Assembly: GCA_051530055.1 (NCBI GenBank)
Contig: CM121342.1
Location: forward strand, 8,556,001-8,620,000
Length of the DNA stretch: 64,000 nucleotides
Origin: Neoechinorhynchus agilis
Lineage: Eukaryota > Acanthocephala
Direction of reading: 5' to 3'
Within the stretch, counting starts at the first letter, position 1. Each line of letters begins with the position of its first letter. Positions 11,853-24,274 of this stretch are shown here, piece by piece. The translations under genes and the position numbers were made by a program. A model generated the notes under the pieces. It searched no databases and was not told where the DNA came from. It worked only from the letters and a program-made list of their open reading frames with translations.

Positions 11853-12056
11853 TTTTTGTGACGTCTCTCACCCAGACATTTATTTATTTGATCGAATTTT
11901 CGAGACTCACCGGTCTCCTCTTCAGGTCTTGTCAACATTGTTTGCATTCACAACTGAAAAAAAACTTGCAAACAATGTTGACAACACCTGAAGAGGAGAC
12001 CGGCGAGTCTCGAAAATTCGATCAAATAAATGTCCGGATGAGTGACGTCACAAAAT
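11853..12056. mobile_element. Fold-back element, ~90-bp arms
   Basis: Left arm 11853-11946 and right arm 11967-12056 are nearly perfect reverse complements (GATCGAATTTTCGAGACTC in both, then CTCCTCTTCAGG), separated by a 20-bp loop. No coding capacity. It is a MITE or fold-back element; the near identity of the arms suggests it is recent. Confidence 0.9.
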
Positions 12057-12717
12057 CGGAAGTTGAAAATCCATGGAACGCTCTAAGATTCATACCGAAA
12101 GCGTTTTAGAATTCTTCCGCGTAATCATATCGTATTAAGCAAGGTTTAGAAATATGAATTCTGATTTTTATCGCTTTTCTAAAGCTTGGAAATTCCGGTT
12201 ATTCTCTTTTCGGTATAATTTTGTACTTCACATCACCCGTTCAATTATCAACAATCGTTTTCTTTGGTCAAATATTCTTCGGGCTAGTTGACATTTACGC
12301 TTACTTTTATTCGTACTTTCCTCTTGCTTATTCATCAACTTCAAACTCGCTCAAAAGTATCGTTTATGCAGTTATCAAAATTTTGGCTCTCTTGTTTCCG
12401 TAAATAAATTCATTCCGCCCATTTTTGAACAATACGCAAGTTGATGTCTGGCTTAGACACTTGCAAATTTGATATTAGTCAAAACATTGAATTGAGAACA
12501 CTTCAATTCCAAACTACTAAGACCAAAGTCAAAAATCTTAGATGGGATTTTTGTCGATATTGACTTAAATGCACTCTATTCGATGTATTGAACTCATCGG
12601 TTCAGAGAATAGTAATTTTCCTCTTTTGACTTCGACGAAAGTACCCATTTCAGAATTGGCCATATTTTAAGCAACAATTCTAGGAATCATCGGTAGATAA
12701 AATACTTCGGGTTAATC

Positions 12718-13722
12718 AGGTGAAAATAATCAACCGTTCATAACATATTTGATTTATTGGAAATATTTAGCGATTTAACCTCGCCTCCTCGGTCGTCATA
12801 TAAAAAGAGTTTCACAAATTAAGGTTATATTGCTCACGGCATGAAGCCACACGGATCTCTTACATCAAAGAATTGAGATAACCACATAGTCTCTAATGCA
12901 CGGTTAAGAGATTGTACATTCCTCCGGATCCTCAGATACCTCCAGCAAACGGGACTCATCAGTGAGTTTCCTCCCTTCAGCGGTATTTCATCTCCTTTTG
13001 GTTGTGAGTCATAGGCGATCGTTGAATTCGAACGCTTTGACCCTGAAACAGGGATTCTGGGCACGAGTCCACTGGACCACCTCTTCACAACTACGAAATG
13101 TACAAACTCAGCCAGTTTATCGACTCAGGGAGATCGCTGCATTCCATTTAAAGTTTTACTGGCAAGCCGGTATTGTTTTCATCATCATTAAATTTAGTCT
13201 GCCCCTTCTTGTTCGACTTACTTTTAGGCATAAAGCCAAACCAATTACATCAGAGAAGTGATATAACCACATATCTCTAATGAGTACGATTTAGTGATGA
13301 AAAAGTAAAAAAACGCCGTTTTTTAGTAAGGAATAATACAATCGCATAGATATAAATAACGATCCATCGCCCCAAACCGCACCTAGAGGTAAGTGTTTAT
13401 TAATTCTTAAATGTTACTGGCAAGCCGATTTATTATTTTGATTCAGGTAATTGCATCCTTTCCTCGGCTTTTGGCATAAGGCCACGGCATGAAGCCACAC
13501 CGATGATGTAAGAGATCGGTGAAAAACTTACAAGCAATGTCTGAAGAGGTGGATTTTGCCCACGAAATATTAAGTAATAAGAATATTCCTCGGGGTTTGA
13601 TCCGCACAACAAGAATATAAAACCTCAATGTGTAAAACCCATTTTTAGATGACTGAGGAGGCGAGGTTACCTCGCGAAATATTTCAAATAAATCAAATAT
13701 GTTATGACCGCATTATTTTCAT
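12718..13722. mobile_element. ~1-kb element with ~70-bp terminal inverted repeats
   Basis: TIRs at 12721-12801 (TGAAAATAATCAACC ... AACCTCGCCTCCTC) and 13649-13721 (GAGGAGGCGAGGTTAC ... CATTATTTTCA). The interior has diverged repeats of a GGCATGAAGCCACAC motif at about 12839, 13229 and 13487, plus a segment at 12950-13110 related to the 56.8-58.7 kb satellite. No transposase is visible, so it would be a non-autonomous DNA element. Confidence 0.82.
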
Positions 13723-13769
13723 TAAAAGAATAATTATAGGAATACTTTCCTGAAGATGAATGTGCTCCA

Positions 13770-14290
13770 TTATTGATTCACTGAAAGTTTTGCCAAATTC
13801 TCAATTTGTGTTATCCTTTATTCTTTAATTTACGGTTTTATTTTCGTTTCTGTGATTTTTGTTCCCTTTAAGAATAAACTAATTTTATCGCGATTTGAAG
13901 ACTCAAGCTGCGAGCTCCACTTCTTCGTGTTCGAATCTTGGTCCTAATTTTAGAAATGGGCACTATGCCAAGTTCTCAAATTGTGTTATTCTTTTGTTCT
14001 TTAATTTCCCTTTTTTTCGTTTGCGTGATTTTTGTTACCTTTAAGAGTAAACTAATTTTCTCTTTATTCGAAGGTTCAACCTTCGAGCTCCACTTCTTCG
14101 TGTTCGAATCCTGGTCCTGATTTTAGAAATGGGAACTCTTCCAAGTTCTCAATTTGTGTTATTCTTTCATTTTCCTTTTTGTTTTCGTTTCTGTGATTTT
14201 TTTTCCCTTAAAAAATTAACTAATTTTCTCTCCATTCGAAGATTTAACGGTCAAGCTCTACTTCTTCGGTTTCAAATCCGGGTCCTATGA
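13770..14290. repeat. Three-copy ~175-bp direct repeat reaching the next gene's start
   Basis: Units starting near 13790, 13968 and 14139 share CCAA(A/G)TTCTCAA and GTGTTCGAATC(C/T)TGGTCCT followed by GATTTTAGAAATGGG. The fourth repeat of that last motif is the start-codon region of the gene at 14300 (GATTTTTAGACATGGGCAC). Each unit therefore carries an acceptor-like TTTTAG plus ATGGG. Confidence 0.85.
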
Positions 14291-14299
14291 TTTTTAGAC

Positions 14300-16749
14300 A
14301 TGGGCACGGTGCCCATTGTACCAAAGTTTGACAAGAAAACTCAAGAGAATATTTGTGATGGCATATTTTCGCCTTCGATTCCAACTTTAACGCCTACGTT
14401 CAAAGAAACGAAAGCTTGTCCTACTCCTCACATACTAACTCGAGGGTACACCATTCGCACTCGTCAACCCTTACTTCCAATATCGAGCTCATATCAAAAA
14501 ATTCGCCTTGTAAAAGAGGATCTCTCGAGAATCGATGGAAAAAGGAAGAAGGTTAGTGATATGACTGATAGCAATAGAATGAAGTATGATCAACCAGTTA
14601 GATCATGCGTTCGAGTTTCAATTGATAACGACCAGATTCGATTGGCACATAGAGTTCGTGATGATCCCAAAGGAATTTATTTGGAGACTTATTTATGCAA
14701 CCATCAAAATCCGATTGATTTCATATTCAATTTAGACTCGCGATGGAACTCCGACTTTCTCATATCGCGAAAAACAAAATACATTGGGAGCGAGCATGAT
14801 ATCCACTCGCTTACCTCCGATTTAAAAAGTCTTATATATCTCTACAGCAGTGAGGGCTCGTCATTCTGTAAGTGGCATCATTTAACGGACGAAACGCAAT
14901 CTACGTTCCAGTTCGTTACTGATTGTGCTGACAACTACCAATTCGTTTGTTTAAATCCTTTTTGGGAGAATGAAGCCGTCTGTATTTCTGGTCAAGGACG
15001 AGTTGTCTTGGTCGGCCAACAGTTCCAATCGTTTTTTCACCTTTTTTCAAGTTTTGGCTAAACTGAAACGCAGTTACAATCAGATTTGCGTCGAACAAAC
15101 TAATCAATACATAATATTTCAGACATAAGACACAGCAACGAAAATCCTTTTACTGGTTTGTCGTAGACTCAAAATCGTGTGGGTTTGAACTTATTTTAAG
15201 TTTTGAGCTTGGAAGGTTTTTTTATACTCTTGAATAATTTGTAGCCCAAGAAATTAACAGTATAAATGAGTATTAATGGGACTAAAATCGAGCTCAGGAT
15301 TTTTTTTCGTAATATCTCAGACATAGGATAAAACATCGAAAATCTTTTTTACTAATTTATCGTATACTAACTTATTTTAATTTTTGAGCTACATGGACGA
15401 AACTTTTTTTTGCACTTATATGCGATTTTCGCCCGTATTCGATTGAATCTGTTGACTTAAATGGAGACGAGGACCGAGTAGTTTTAACGAGTGAATCCGT
15501 TTCAATCTGCGAAAAGCAACTACTCCACTCTGCCTTCTCAAACCACCATCCCCGTTGCTTGATCCTATGTTCAGAGTCTACATGTATCCTAAAAGACGTT
15601 CGATCACCGAACCGATGTTTAAAGCTCTTTTCTAAAAACGACGTTACAAATGGACAGCACGAATATATCCGATCAATTGGACGCCACTACAATACGAGTG
15701 ATTCTTTTATCCAATGGTTTGCGTTCGACTCCAACTTTAGTGCGTTTGATATTCGTTATTCTAAAACGTGCCAACCGTGGTATGCTTCAGCCCATCAACT
15801 TCTTTATCCGCCTCATCTTATGAGCTATCTTCCTCTCCCAAACAATAACTCCCTTGTGATACTCAGTGACGGACAGGACGTCTGTCTTCATAGATTGTCC
15901 GAGAAATACGGCCTCCAGCATCGTATTATTCCCGATATCCGTCTTACATCGGCTTCAGATTTGACAAGTGGATACAGCCAACTTTTAAGACCGAAGCACA
16001 CTAACTCTGCAGTCGAAGAGTGTGTAAACTGCTGGACTTTGACGAATGACCACGCCGTTGTTAAAAATAGTTTCCCGATTTCCGGAATGGATGTCATCTG
16101 CTCCGACAAACGAGTCGCGATATTTCTTTCATTAGAGAGAATCGGTATGGGACTTCACTTATTGGATATTGAGAACATCGACATCCGTGCTGGTGAAGAT
16201 GATAATGAGGTTTTGGGTGGAAATTTGCAATTGGCGGACAATTGGGTAGGGCCGGAATACAATGGAACGAAAAAGGAGTGGCCTCCCGATTACCTGAGAG
16301 AACTGTTGGCTTTTTTCACTAACTATACCGATCTAACAGACCATGACGAGCAAATAAATGGATCAGTCGATTGCTTGTTTCCGGTCACAATTGTTGACGA
16401 ACATTACACTCCTACGATTGATCCATGTTTGAGCAAATTTATTCCGATTTGGGATTTGAGGAATGCCAGTTTAAGCGCTGATTACATGCGTAAGTATTCG
16501 AAGGATACTTTAGTAGAGAAGTTAATGAAGCAATCCAAGGGTCATTGTTGTCCTTCGAGGTATAAAGAAACCGACGATGGTAAACCACTTCTATCTTACG
16601 AGGCAATAATTGACGAGAATTTAAAATACATCAGGGAAATCAGCAAACAGGCTTCAGAGGTGGACGACCGGATTGTTTTAAGGATATTGCGCCCATGGTT
16701 TGAAAAATCAGCCGAATTGAAATTAAACTTTATTGACTCTGAAGACTGA
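14300..16749 (+). CDS. Unidentified 668-aa protein, possibly beta-propeller
   Basis: Two exons: 14300-15013 and about 15457-16749. I do not recognise the family. The second exon has segments such as HHPRCLILCSESTCILKDVR and LVILSDGQDVCLHRLSE that read like propeller blades; the general look (HPR-L..-DVRSP in a large acidic protein) recalls the RNA polymerase I factor TAF1C, but this is a weak impression. No signal peptide or membrane segment. The ATG at 14300 is in a repeat that has three further ATGGG copies upstream. Intron ends carry an inverted repeat (separate entry). A GT-AG alternative, G|GTCAAG near 14994 to AG|CTACATGG at 15389, is also in frame, so exon borders are not settled. Confidence 0.75.
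15014..15456 (+). other. Probable inverted-end intron (gene at 14300)
   Basis: Arms CCAACAGTTCCAATCG at 15016-15031 and CGATTGAATCTGTTGAC at 15440-15456 pair at about 14 positions with small gaps. Joining GTC (15013) to TTA (15457) keeps the frame. Without a known homologue, a GT-AG solution with other borders cannot be excluded. Confidence 0.45.
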
Positions 16750-17372
16750 ATCAAAAATGTGTGCTACTTTGGGCGTATTTTGTGTTTTATGGTAAATTTG
16801 CATAAATGTCGCAAATATGGGGTCAAGTATCTTTAAACTTTGAGTACTATCGAATGTGTTTTTTCTCTCTTTCTTTAATTGCTGTGAAAAATGCCGTTTA
16901 TTGCTTATTCAGATATAAGTAACTTCTTAATTAGAAAATAGTCGCTCATTTATGTTTCCTTATTTCCCTTTTCTAAGATTTTGTTACTGTTATTTAAATA
17001 TTCTTCATAAAAAAGAAGAGACATTTCTAGCTGTCCCCCGTCCAACCAGAATTTTGATTTTAAACTATTAAATACCCGAAACGCACTTCTCTCTTTTTTG
17101 TCTAGATTGTAAGTCGTCCCGGAATTTTAAACTCGGAACTGGAGAAACACTCATTTGCGATGACTGTTTTTTCCGCATGCCGTCTAGAAGTTTTGAACAT
17201 TCGCTGCTATGCACGAAGGTGACTGCATCCACTTCACAAAGATTAGTCATTTGAACACAAGCGACCCACACACACTAAATACGCCTCTGCTTGCATCGAA
17301 TAAAGTACAAGATTTTTACTCATTCCATCCTCAAAAAATCTCTTTGCTTTTCCAAGCGACCTTTCACTCAAA
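16750..17372. other. Intergenic, nothing recognised
   Basis: AT-rich, with T runs and no ORF of interest; minus-strand ORFs at 17068-17425 look random. It must contain the 3' end of the 14300 gene and the promoter of the four-TM gene. I see no repeat or RNA gene. Confidence 0.5.
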
Positions 17373-18011
17373 ATGAACAGAGCATGGGAAACATACGGCC
17401 CGATCGGCCTCTGCCTGGGCTGCATGCTTATGCCACTTGGTTTAATTCTTCAAGCATTAGAAATCGCTAGAATCTACCGCGGTCCAGCCAACCGTGATTT
17501 CGTCAATTTCACTAATAGCGATGGATACCGCCCGAGTGAACTTTTTGGAGGAGACCAGTTCAGTACCATCAATCAGAGACATACGATGTGGCCATGGAGT
17601 TTTCCTGGAATTTGGTTAGGGATTTTAGCGTTCTTCACGGCTCTGATGGGATGTATTTCCGCTCGAAGAAGGACCTATGGAAGCATTCTAGGGATGGCTG
17701 TCCTTGCTCTCGTGACATTCCTATTGTCAACGTTCGTGATCGCATATTACTCGATCATCATAAACTTCTACAACAGTAGACGTAACGTTCAATTCCCTTA
17801 TACTCAATCCCAAACCTTAGGACGTCGTTTGGCCGGAGCAGGTTTAGCTTTCTCAATATTTACAATGTTGGCATCACTGCTCGCGGCTTGTCTCGGAGGT
17901 GGTAGCATTGCAATGTGTACACCCAAAGGGAGAATTGCTCCACGTATACCGAGAGGTGTTCCTCGATTCGGTCCAAGAGTTGGTCCTGGTTATCCTCCCA
18001 GATTCCGATAA
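17373..18011 (+). CDS. Four-transmembrane protein, unknown function
   Basis: Single exon, 212 residues. Hydrophobic segments at about residues 10-32 (GLCLGCMLMPLGLILQAL), 77-97 (GIWLGILAFFTALMGCI), 105-127 (SILGMAVLALVTFLLSTFVI) and 155-180 (AGAGLAFSIFTMLASLLAAC), with a polar loop between the first two and a basic Pro/Arg/Gly-rich tail. This is the four-pass topology of claudin/MS4A-like proteins, but I cannot name the family. The start is the first ATG after a stretch with no upstream frame. It sits just ahead of a claudin-like gene on the same strand. Confidence 0.75.
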   Translation: MNRAWETYGPIGLCLGCMLMPLGLILQALEIARIYRGPANRDFVNFTNSDGYRPSELFGGDQFSTINQRHTMWPWSFPGIWLGILAFFTALMGCISARRRTYGSILGMAVLALVTFLLSTFVIAYYSIIINFYNSRRNVQFPYTQSQTLGRRLAGAGLAFSIFTMLASLLAACLGGGSIAMCTPKGRIAPRIPRGVPRFGPRVGPGYPPRFR

Positions 18012-18399
18012 TGGCACAAAAACACGCTGATCTACTCTAGCTTGTATAATTAAATGGACTGATGAGAATGTTGAATAAGGGCAGGGGAGGCACACCTGAG
18101 CGAACTCCACATACAACTCGGCGCGTAATTCTTAGTCGTTTCGCACTTCTTGCCAACAACATTGTCGGAATAAATGGCAGCAGGAGGGGGAGGAAAACCA
18201 ATAAATCCTTTACTCCCGTCTTTTGGAGACAATAAAAAGAGATCGGCGTGAATTGAGAGCTTGATCAATGAACAAGGCGTAAGTTGGGTTTTTCTTATGA
18301 GGCAAAAGTCCAATCTCTCTCGGGTTTTCCTAAAGAATTAGAGCATCTGAACGATACTTACTTGATCATCCAACGACCATCTTCTCAATAAGGAAACAT

Positions 18400-19812
18400 G
18401 TGTATGTAACTCCTGCCGCAATAATTGGTCTATTTAGCCTTTCGCTCATTTTATACGGCTTCCTAACACCTTACTGGCTTCAAATCTGGTATGGAATCGA
18501 CGATAGTCCATTCAAACACATCGGTCTTTGGCAAGCTTGTTTCTCGGGAATCAGACATCCACTGGATTTTTATCTAAGACGATTCTATCATGGGTGCTGG
18601 TGGTTCTACTCGTATGAATTCGCGAAGTTCAGATTAAACGAGTTTTTACTGCCCAGTTAGTTATACATCGTTTTATCGATTTCGCTGCTTAGGTCTATTC
18701 ATCAGGCTGGCTCGTCGCTGCACAAGCACTCGGAACTTTTGCCCTTTTAATGGACGTTATCAGCCTCTTTGCTATATTGTGGCTCATTAATGGAATGTGG
18801 AAAAAAGAAAAGTCTATTCTAGTCGAACGATTACTGCGTATTGTGCCCATTCTATACTTGACAACAGGTAAGATCGTTTCATACTTTTCGTGATCAATAA
18901 ATGCCGGAAAATGAATTGGTTATTTTTTTCTAAAAAGAATTACCCGTTCTAATAATTTTCTATTACTTCAAATTGCTACATTTTCTCTATTCACTTTTGT
19001 CCTCAATAATGAATTCAATAAGGCCTCTAAAAACTATACCGAATTTATTATGCATCTTAGAGAATAGAATTTAATTTCTTTAAGGTTGGTTTTTAAGTTT
19101 TTAATCAGAAAGTCATTGCATTTTTTCTAAGAGCTATTAGCAGTTAATAAAAGTATAAAATGATAAATCTACTTTTCAATATAAATGTTGTAAATGCCAC
19201 CAAAGCTGTTTTTAGAATCCACAGTGACATCTTTAGTGCTCTCAAAATCTAACCAACGCGGTTGTTAGCTATTTTTCCTTCAAATTCCAAGCTAAAAACG
19301 TGAGCTCTTGTATAGAACGTGACAGCTCATATAAAATTATTTTTGTCGAAGATTATTTTGCTCTCCTTACATTAAACGTTGTTTAAAAAGAATGTTTTTT
19401 TTGTCAATTTCTAAGTAGAACGCAAACAAATAGCGATCTGACGAATCCATTTTTTGATCTCTAAAGCAACAGACACGATCCCTCATAAAATGAAGTGCAA
19501 GAAGTTTGGCCCTTCTATTTTATACCACACATAATAATTCCTTTTATTTACTTTTGAAGTTTCCCTTTAGGAATACTGGCGTTATCGTCTTCATTAGTGT
19601 TCAGTTTTAATGCAAGAAAAGTCAGAAGTCAACCGAATAGAATGAAAGAGGTCGTTAATGTACCTCACAATGAAGTGATCAATAATATCCAAAAGCGAGC
19701 ATGGATTCCCAAATCCGAATATTCGTTTTTGTCTTATTCGTTCATAACAATGATATTAGGGGCATTCTGTTCAATGGTAGCGGGTAGATCGGCAACTTTT
19801 TTCGCTTCTTAA
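18400..19812 (+). CDS. Claudin/PMP22-like four-TM protein
   Basis: Exons up to 18655, 18706-18867 and 19571-19812. First TM IIGLFSLSLILYGFLTPYW, then GLWQACF, HGCWWFYSYEFAKFR with LLPSWLVAAQAL across intron 1, TM GTFALLMDVISLFAILW, and YLTTGILALSSSLVFSF across intron 2, with a final hydrophobic stretch FITMILGAFCSMVAG. The GLW..C and GCWW..EF..(L)LP.WL layout is that of protostome claudin-like proteins. Both introns are GT-AG (18656-18705 is 50 nt; 18868-19570 is 703 nt). No in-frame ATG is present before 18400 (frame closed at 18331), so the first few codons must come from an upstream exon I could not place. Confidence 0.8.
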
Positions 19813-19927
19813 AATAACAACCAAAAAATCAACAGGGATACTTGTATTTTGTGAACATCGAATGAAGATTATCAAACGTTTGAAGGCACAACCGCTCAAA
19901 AGACAAAGGCAACGAGAAAGATCTTCT

Positions 19928-21854
19928 TCAAAAATCACACAAAACACTTAACACAAAACTACTTTCAGATGCTACTTCTGTGTGTTTGGACGTACTTAAA
20001 GCTTGTAGCCAATACTTAAAACTTTTTTGCCGTTTTAAACCTTCGCTTATTTGTTTTGAACCGCACGCCAATGATCGAATACTTTTCAGACAATTTAAGA
20101 CTACCTCAACATTCGGACTCTTTAGAAGTACCAATAGTTTCAAGTAGTAACGATCCCGAATACAGACTCGAGTAACTGACCGACTCTTGATTATTGATTC
20201 ACACATTATTCTCAATAACACTGAACAATTTTCCAATATGCAATAGAATGAATTTGCGTTGATCATGGTTATGGATAAAAAAAGAAAATCAATGAAGGAG
20301 TGGTTGCGAATTAATTTCCATCTCGTTTGAGAATTGACACGACTCATTTCTATCAGAATTTCAAACACTTCTTGGAGTCTTGCATTGTTCCACACTGGTC
20401 GTTGAACTTGAAAGCAACAGAATTGAACTAGTTCAGAGTCCATGTGATGGTCACTTAAGATTTGATGTAGGCCGGGAAATGGCGACGCAATTAGTTCTCT
20501 AAAGAACCGAATCGCCATTGATGATACTCGCTCATCTTTGTGGTTTATGAGACAAACAAACGCATGCAAACATTGAACCGAATTGAACGTTATAATGTGA
20601 GCGTTGTTGGCTATAAAACCTTTATCTCCTTGTGCGATTAGATTTGTAAGTATTTCTAACGATTTTACTATGATAGGTGAGCACGGGGATCGTTTTCCTC
20701 TTTGGCTACGTGAACATATCTCATCGATGAGTGAAGTAAACGTTTTTGTTGCCCCTAAATAAAAAAGCTAAATATTCTGATGATCTTGAGTTGGATGTAG
20801 ATCTTACCTAGAATCGATAACTTATCAATATTACCCCTCGAAGATGAAATGTGTCCACATGCGTCAATGTGTCTTTCCAAGTTACGAACTAAATTCAAGA
20901 AGATATGGAGGTAGATGCGATCAGGATTGAAAACTTATGAAAGGACGTCTTATGAACGCTTACAAATGATCGCTGCGCTCCGCCTCGATAATGTCCAGAT
21001 TAACAAAAAAAATCGTGAAAATAAAAATAATTTTCGCACTTTTGTTTATCTTCCTTAAAAAGATGCCTTAATTCAACGCTTTAAAAAATTCAAAAAGTTT
21101 AAGATTGGAGCTAGCTATAATAAATACAAACGTTCCAATGATTGCCATTGTAAATTTCACTCCAAAAACCACGTCCGGATTTAAAGAATAGAGTAAATAA
21201 ACATTTACAGTGGTCTTTAAGGTTGCACAAAAAGAGATTGATGCAATCCTAAGTTCTCTACAATGACAAATTAACCGTTAATGGCTTGGGATACTGAATA
21301 TCTGCACTTTTACAATTACATCGGATAAATATTTAGTAATGATAGAGTTAATAAAGCTTTTTCTTTTATCTAGCCGTAGTGCTCTAAAGTATTAAAATTA
21401 TAATGTTTTTTGCTGAGAAGCAACTATCTTTTTGGTGTGATTAAAAAAATAAAGTGTGACATCCTTTGTGTACCCGCTCACCTTGCTTCCGTCCGACGAT
21501 TTTATCCCGGATTCGATTTATGCGCCGGATAGCACTCAGATGAGCGTTTATTCGGCATTCTACTTCATTACCGTGATTTGATAGTAGATCCGCGAGTAAA
21601 TTCTCTGCCTTGACATACAATTCATTGTCCAGATTTCCGGATGTGACAATCTCGATCAAAACACTGACAAATCCTGGACGAGTACAAGAAATATTGGATT
21701 TAAGCTCCAAACCTTCTGACGTACCGAGATCTTTTATAACCGAATTCCATTCTTTATGTGAAGATATTTCTGATATAGTCTGGATAACATGTTCAGTTGG
21801 ATACTTGCTGAGTTCCAGAGCACTGGAAATCGCAAAACAGTTGGAGTCCACCAT
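19928..21854 (-). CDS. Armadillo/HEAT-like repeat protein, unidentified
   Basis: Minus strand, exons 21854-21482, 20933-20808 and 20754-19928 if GT-AG borders are used; about 440 residues. It is built of hydrophobic alpha-helical repeats such as NVEVVLNCLKSIRSLACG and PGLHQILSDHH. A degenerate ARM protein (beta-catenin-like) is conceivable but not shown. No binding residues can be named. Intron 2 (20807-20755) is ordinary GT-AG. Intron 1 has strong borders G|GTGAGC and CATAAG but also inverted arms AAAGGATGTC/AAAGGACGTC just inside both ends (21458-21467 and 20940-20949, 9 of 10). The ATG at 21854 opens with MVDSNCFAISSAL. Confidence 0.65.
20934..21481 (-). other. GT-AG intron with inverted repeat near both ends (ARM-like gene)
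   Basis: Donor GTGAGCGGG and acceptor CATAAG keep the frame (RKQ|VFNPD). The arms AAAGGATGTC (21458-21467) and AAAGGACGTC (20940-20949) lie 14 and 6 nt inside the ends. It may be a link between ordinary introns and the inverted-end class. Confidence 0.5.
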
Positions 21855-22846
21855 ATTTTGTCGGTTTAACTTTTTTTTCAGATTAATCGAAATACGAGCT
21901 TCGTTTAACTGCCACTATGGCGCACATCAGCCGTCTTTGCTGTTGAATCAGCAGAATGCCTGTAATTTACATTACGAAATTAGATTATCATATTCAGGAA
22001 TGGAAAGCTGCGCACTACGGGGTCCAATATGAAGCTCCATGTTCCTAGTCTTTGAAATGTATCTTTTAATCAATAGCGTAGACAAGTTGTCTCAAAGTAA
22101 GAGCGTTTCCCTATATGGCGCTCTTGTTCCTAGTCCATTGCGATGATGAAATATGGATTCGGCAACGAAGACAGGAGATGGATGTTATCTTCTCTTTTTA
22201 ATGATCGAAAAAACCTGTGGTTGAGAATGAAAAGCATGGAAACTACAGCTTTTATATGAGCCGTTTTTTAGTTTTAAATCTTTTCTTATTCGTAAGGTCT
22301 GCCGTTCTTCCTAAATTTTCTAATTTTAACTTGAAAATCTATGGTTTGTCATTGCATTTGAGGATAAGAATTAAAACTGTTTTTTGGTCAGTGTACTATT
22401 AATCTTGATTCGATTAGTCAATCAGGTGACGTGAATGGGTTTAGGATATTCACTTTTTATACCAACTATTATTATTGCATTTAAAAATGGTTTTGCGCAC
22501 AAACGGGAAACGACTTTCTTGCTAAATTATTAAATCACAAGTTTATTCAAAAATGAGGATACCTATTTTTTGGGAATATTCTATTCTTCGGATAAAGTTA
22601 ATCTTAATGATTAAACACAACTTATTAAATAGCAGTTTGTTGAACTTTCAAAGAATGGTTTCAATTGGAGCACTAACTTTCGCTTTTTAAACAAGGTTTT
22701 GCCGGTTTTATCCATAAACGCATTTTAATCTAGTATTTTTGAATTCTGAACAAAAGTTTGTCGATTTTAGCATGGAGAAAAACTGACCAGTTAACTTAAT
22801 CGTGGATGATCACTGCAATGGTCGACTTTTTCAAGTGTAAATCAAG

Positions 22847-22985
22847 TTATACACGGCTGAACTTGGGCACACAGCCCACTGATCTGGGTCAGGGAAGCGC
22901 TGCTCTGCGCTAAGGGGGAAACTCATTGAAGAGTCCCGCTTCAGGAGGGCGCAGACCAGCACTTCCCCGACCAAATTAAACTACT
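22847..22985. repeat. GC-rich hairpin with relative at 56.74 kb
   Basis: Arms 22888-22910 (GGTCAGGGAAGCGCTGCTC) and 22949-22972 (its complement, 21 of 24) enclose about 38 bp. The lead-in TATACACGGCTGAACTTGGG ... CAGCCCACTGATCTGGGTCAGG recurs at 56737-56790 at the head of the satellite there. It could be a small dispersed repeat or an unrecognised structured RNA; no known RNA family is recognised. Confidence 0.6.
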
Positions 22986-24274
22986 GATAAGTGTAACCGG
23001 CTGATCCACTAATAAGATAAAAATATTGTTTTTCTTCACCTTCATTTAAGCAACCAAAAGAAGGATCATTGAAAATCTTCTTTTCCAAGAAAATAGGAAT
23101 AAGAATTATGTTGCAATTTGTCAGGAGAGTCGATTGCGGATAACAAATGCATACGCTAGATTACCTCCGTTTTAGCGTTAAAAAACGATTGCATCAGTCT
23201 CACAGCAAGCGTTTGATCATTTTTAAATGACAAAAATTTCGGAATTTCTTTAACGAAAATCCATTAATAAAATTAAAATTTATAAATCTATTTTCTTTAG
23301 AACTTACCCAGTCAATGGACTGATTTTAGCTCCACTCCTTCGTTTAGTGCTTCTGTTTAGACAACACTCTCGTTTGTCTGCTTTAAACAAAGACGCTTAC
23401 TGTCATTTCCCGGATGCCTTTCGTTCTAACAAGCGATGCAACCAGGAAACTCGGGTCCACATGGAAACATAAATGGAATGGAAGTTCCGCTTCCATTCAT
23501 GAAATTCAGTCTTTATGGCTCTAATTATTTTTTGATTGCTTTCGCGATGGCGCATAACCAATGAAGGACCAAGATGCGCTCAATCACGACCGCGTCGATA
23601 ATACAGAAATTACGAAAATTCATTGCCATAAAGGGTTTAAAACCTATACGCACTTCCGTCAATATTAGCCCTCGAAATCCCGTTTGTTATTTTCAGTTTT
23701 AAATCGGATCCATACGATTTTCAGCCATTCTATAATTTTTATAGTGACAAAAAATATCCTGGACAAAAAGGGTTCCGTCCTGGTGTAATGATCAAAAGCA
23801 CGGATTTAGCGTTCACAAAACTCTAAATCTTAAAACAGTATTAATGCAACCTTAAAAAACATTCATCAAATATATAAGGCCATTTTGTGATCTACTCTTG
23901 ATCGAACTTATTTTATGCAAACCATAAAAAACGTAAATATCAAGATAACAAAAAAGAGAGGGAAATGCTACTTTGAGCATTGAATAGGAAAACCAAATAA
24001 AGAATTGCCATAAGAACACTTAGCGAAAATAGGAAATTCGAAAGTACCGGTTTAAATAAACGATGGAACAATGCCTAGTAGCGAATCTATTAGAAATCAT
24101 TACTTTTAACGTTATCAAACCGAAAGGAGGCGAAGAACCAAGCTAACAAAACTATTATTGTAAATACTCATTATGCGTCTAAAGCTCTTGAACCAATTTA
24201 CTCAGCTGCGAATAAAAACATAAAGGAACCAGCGATATAAATTACTGTCTTGCTTCGGATGCTCTTATTATTCG

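Noticed and set aside
13900-14280. tRNA or tRNA-derived SINE suggested by GTTCGAATCC
   Set aside because: Only a T-loop-like string is present; no acceptor stem, D arm or anticodon arm could be placed.
22217-22402. Short ORFs in the gene-poor region
   Set aside because: AT-rich, low-complexity, no motif and no nearby exon.
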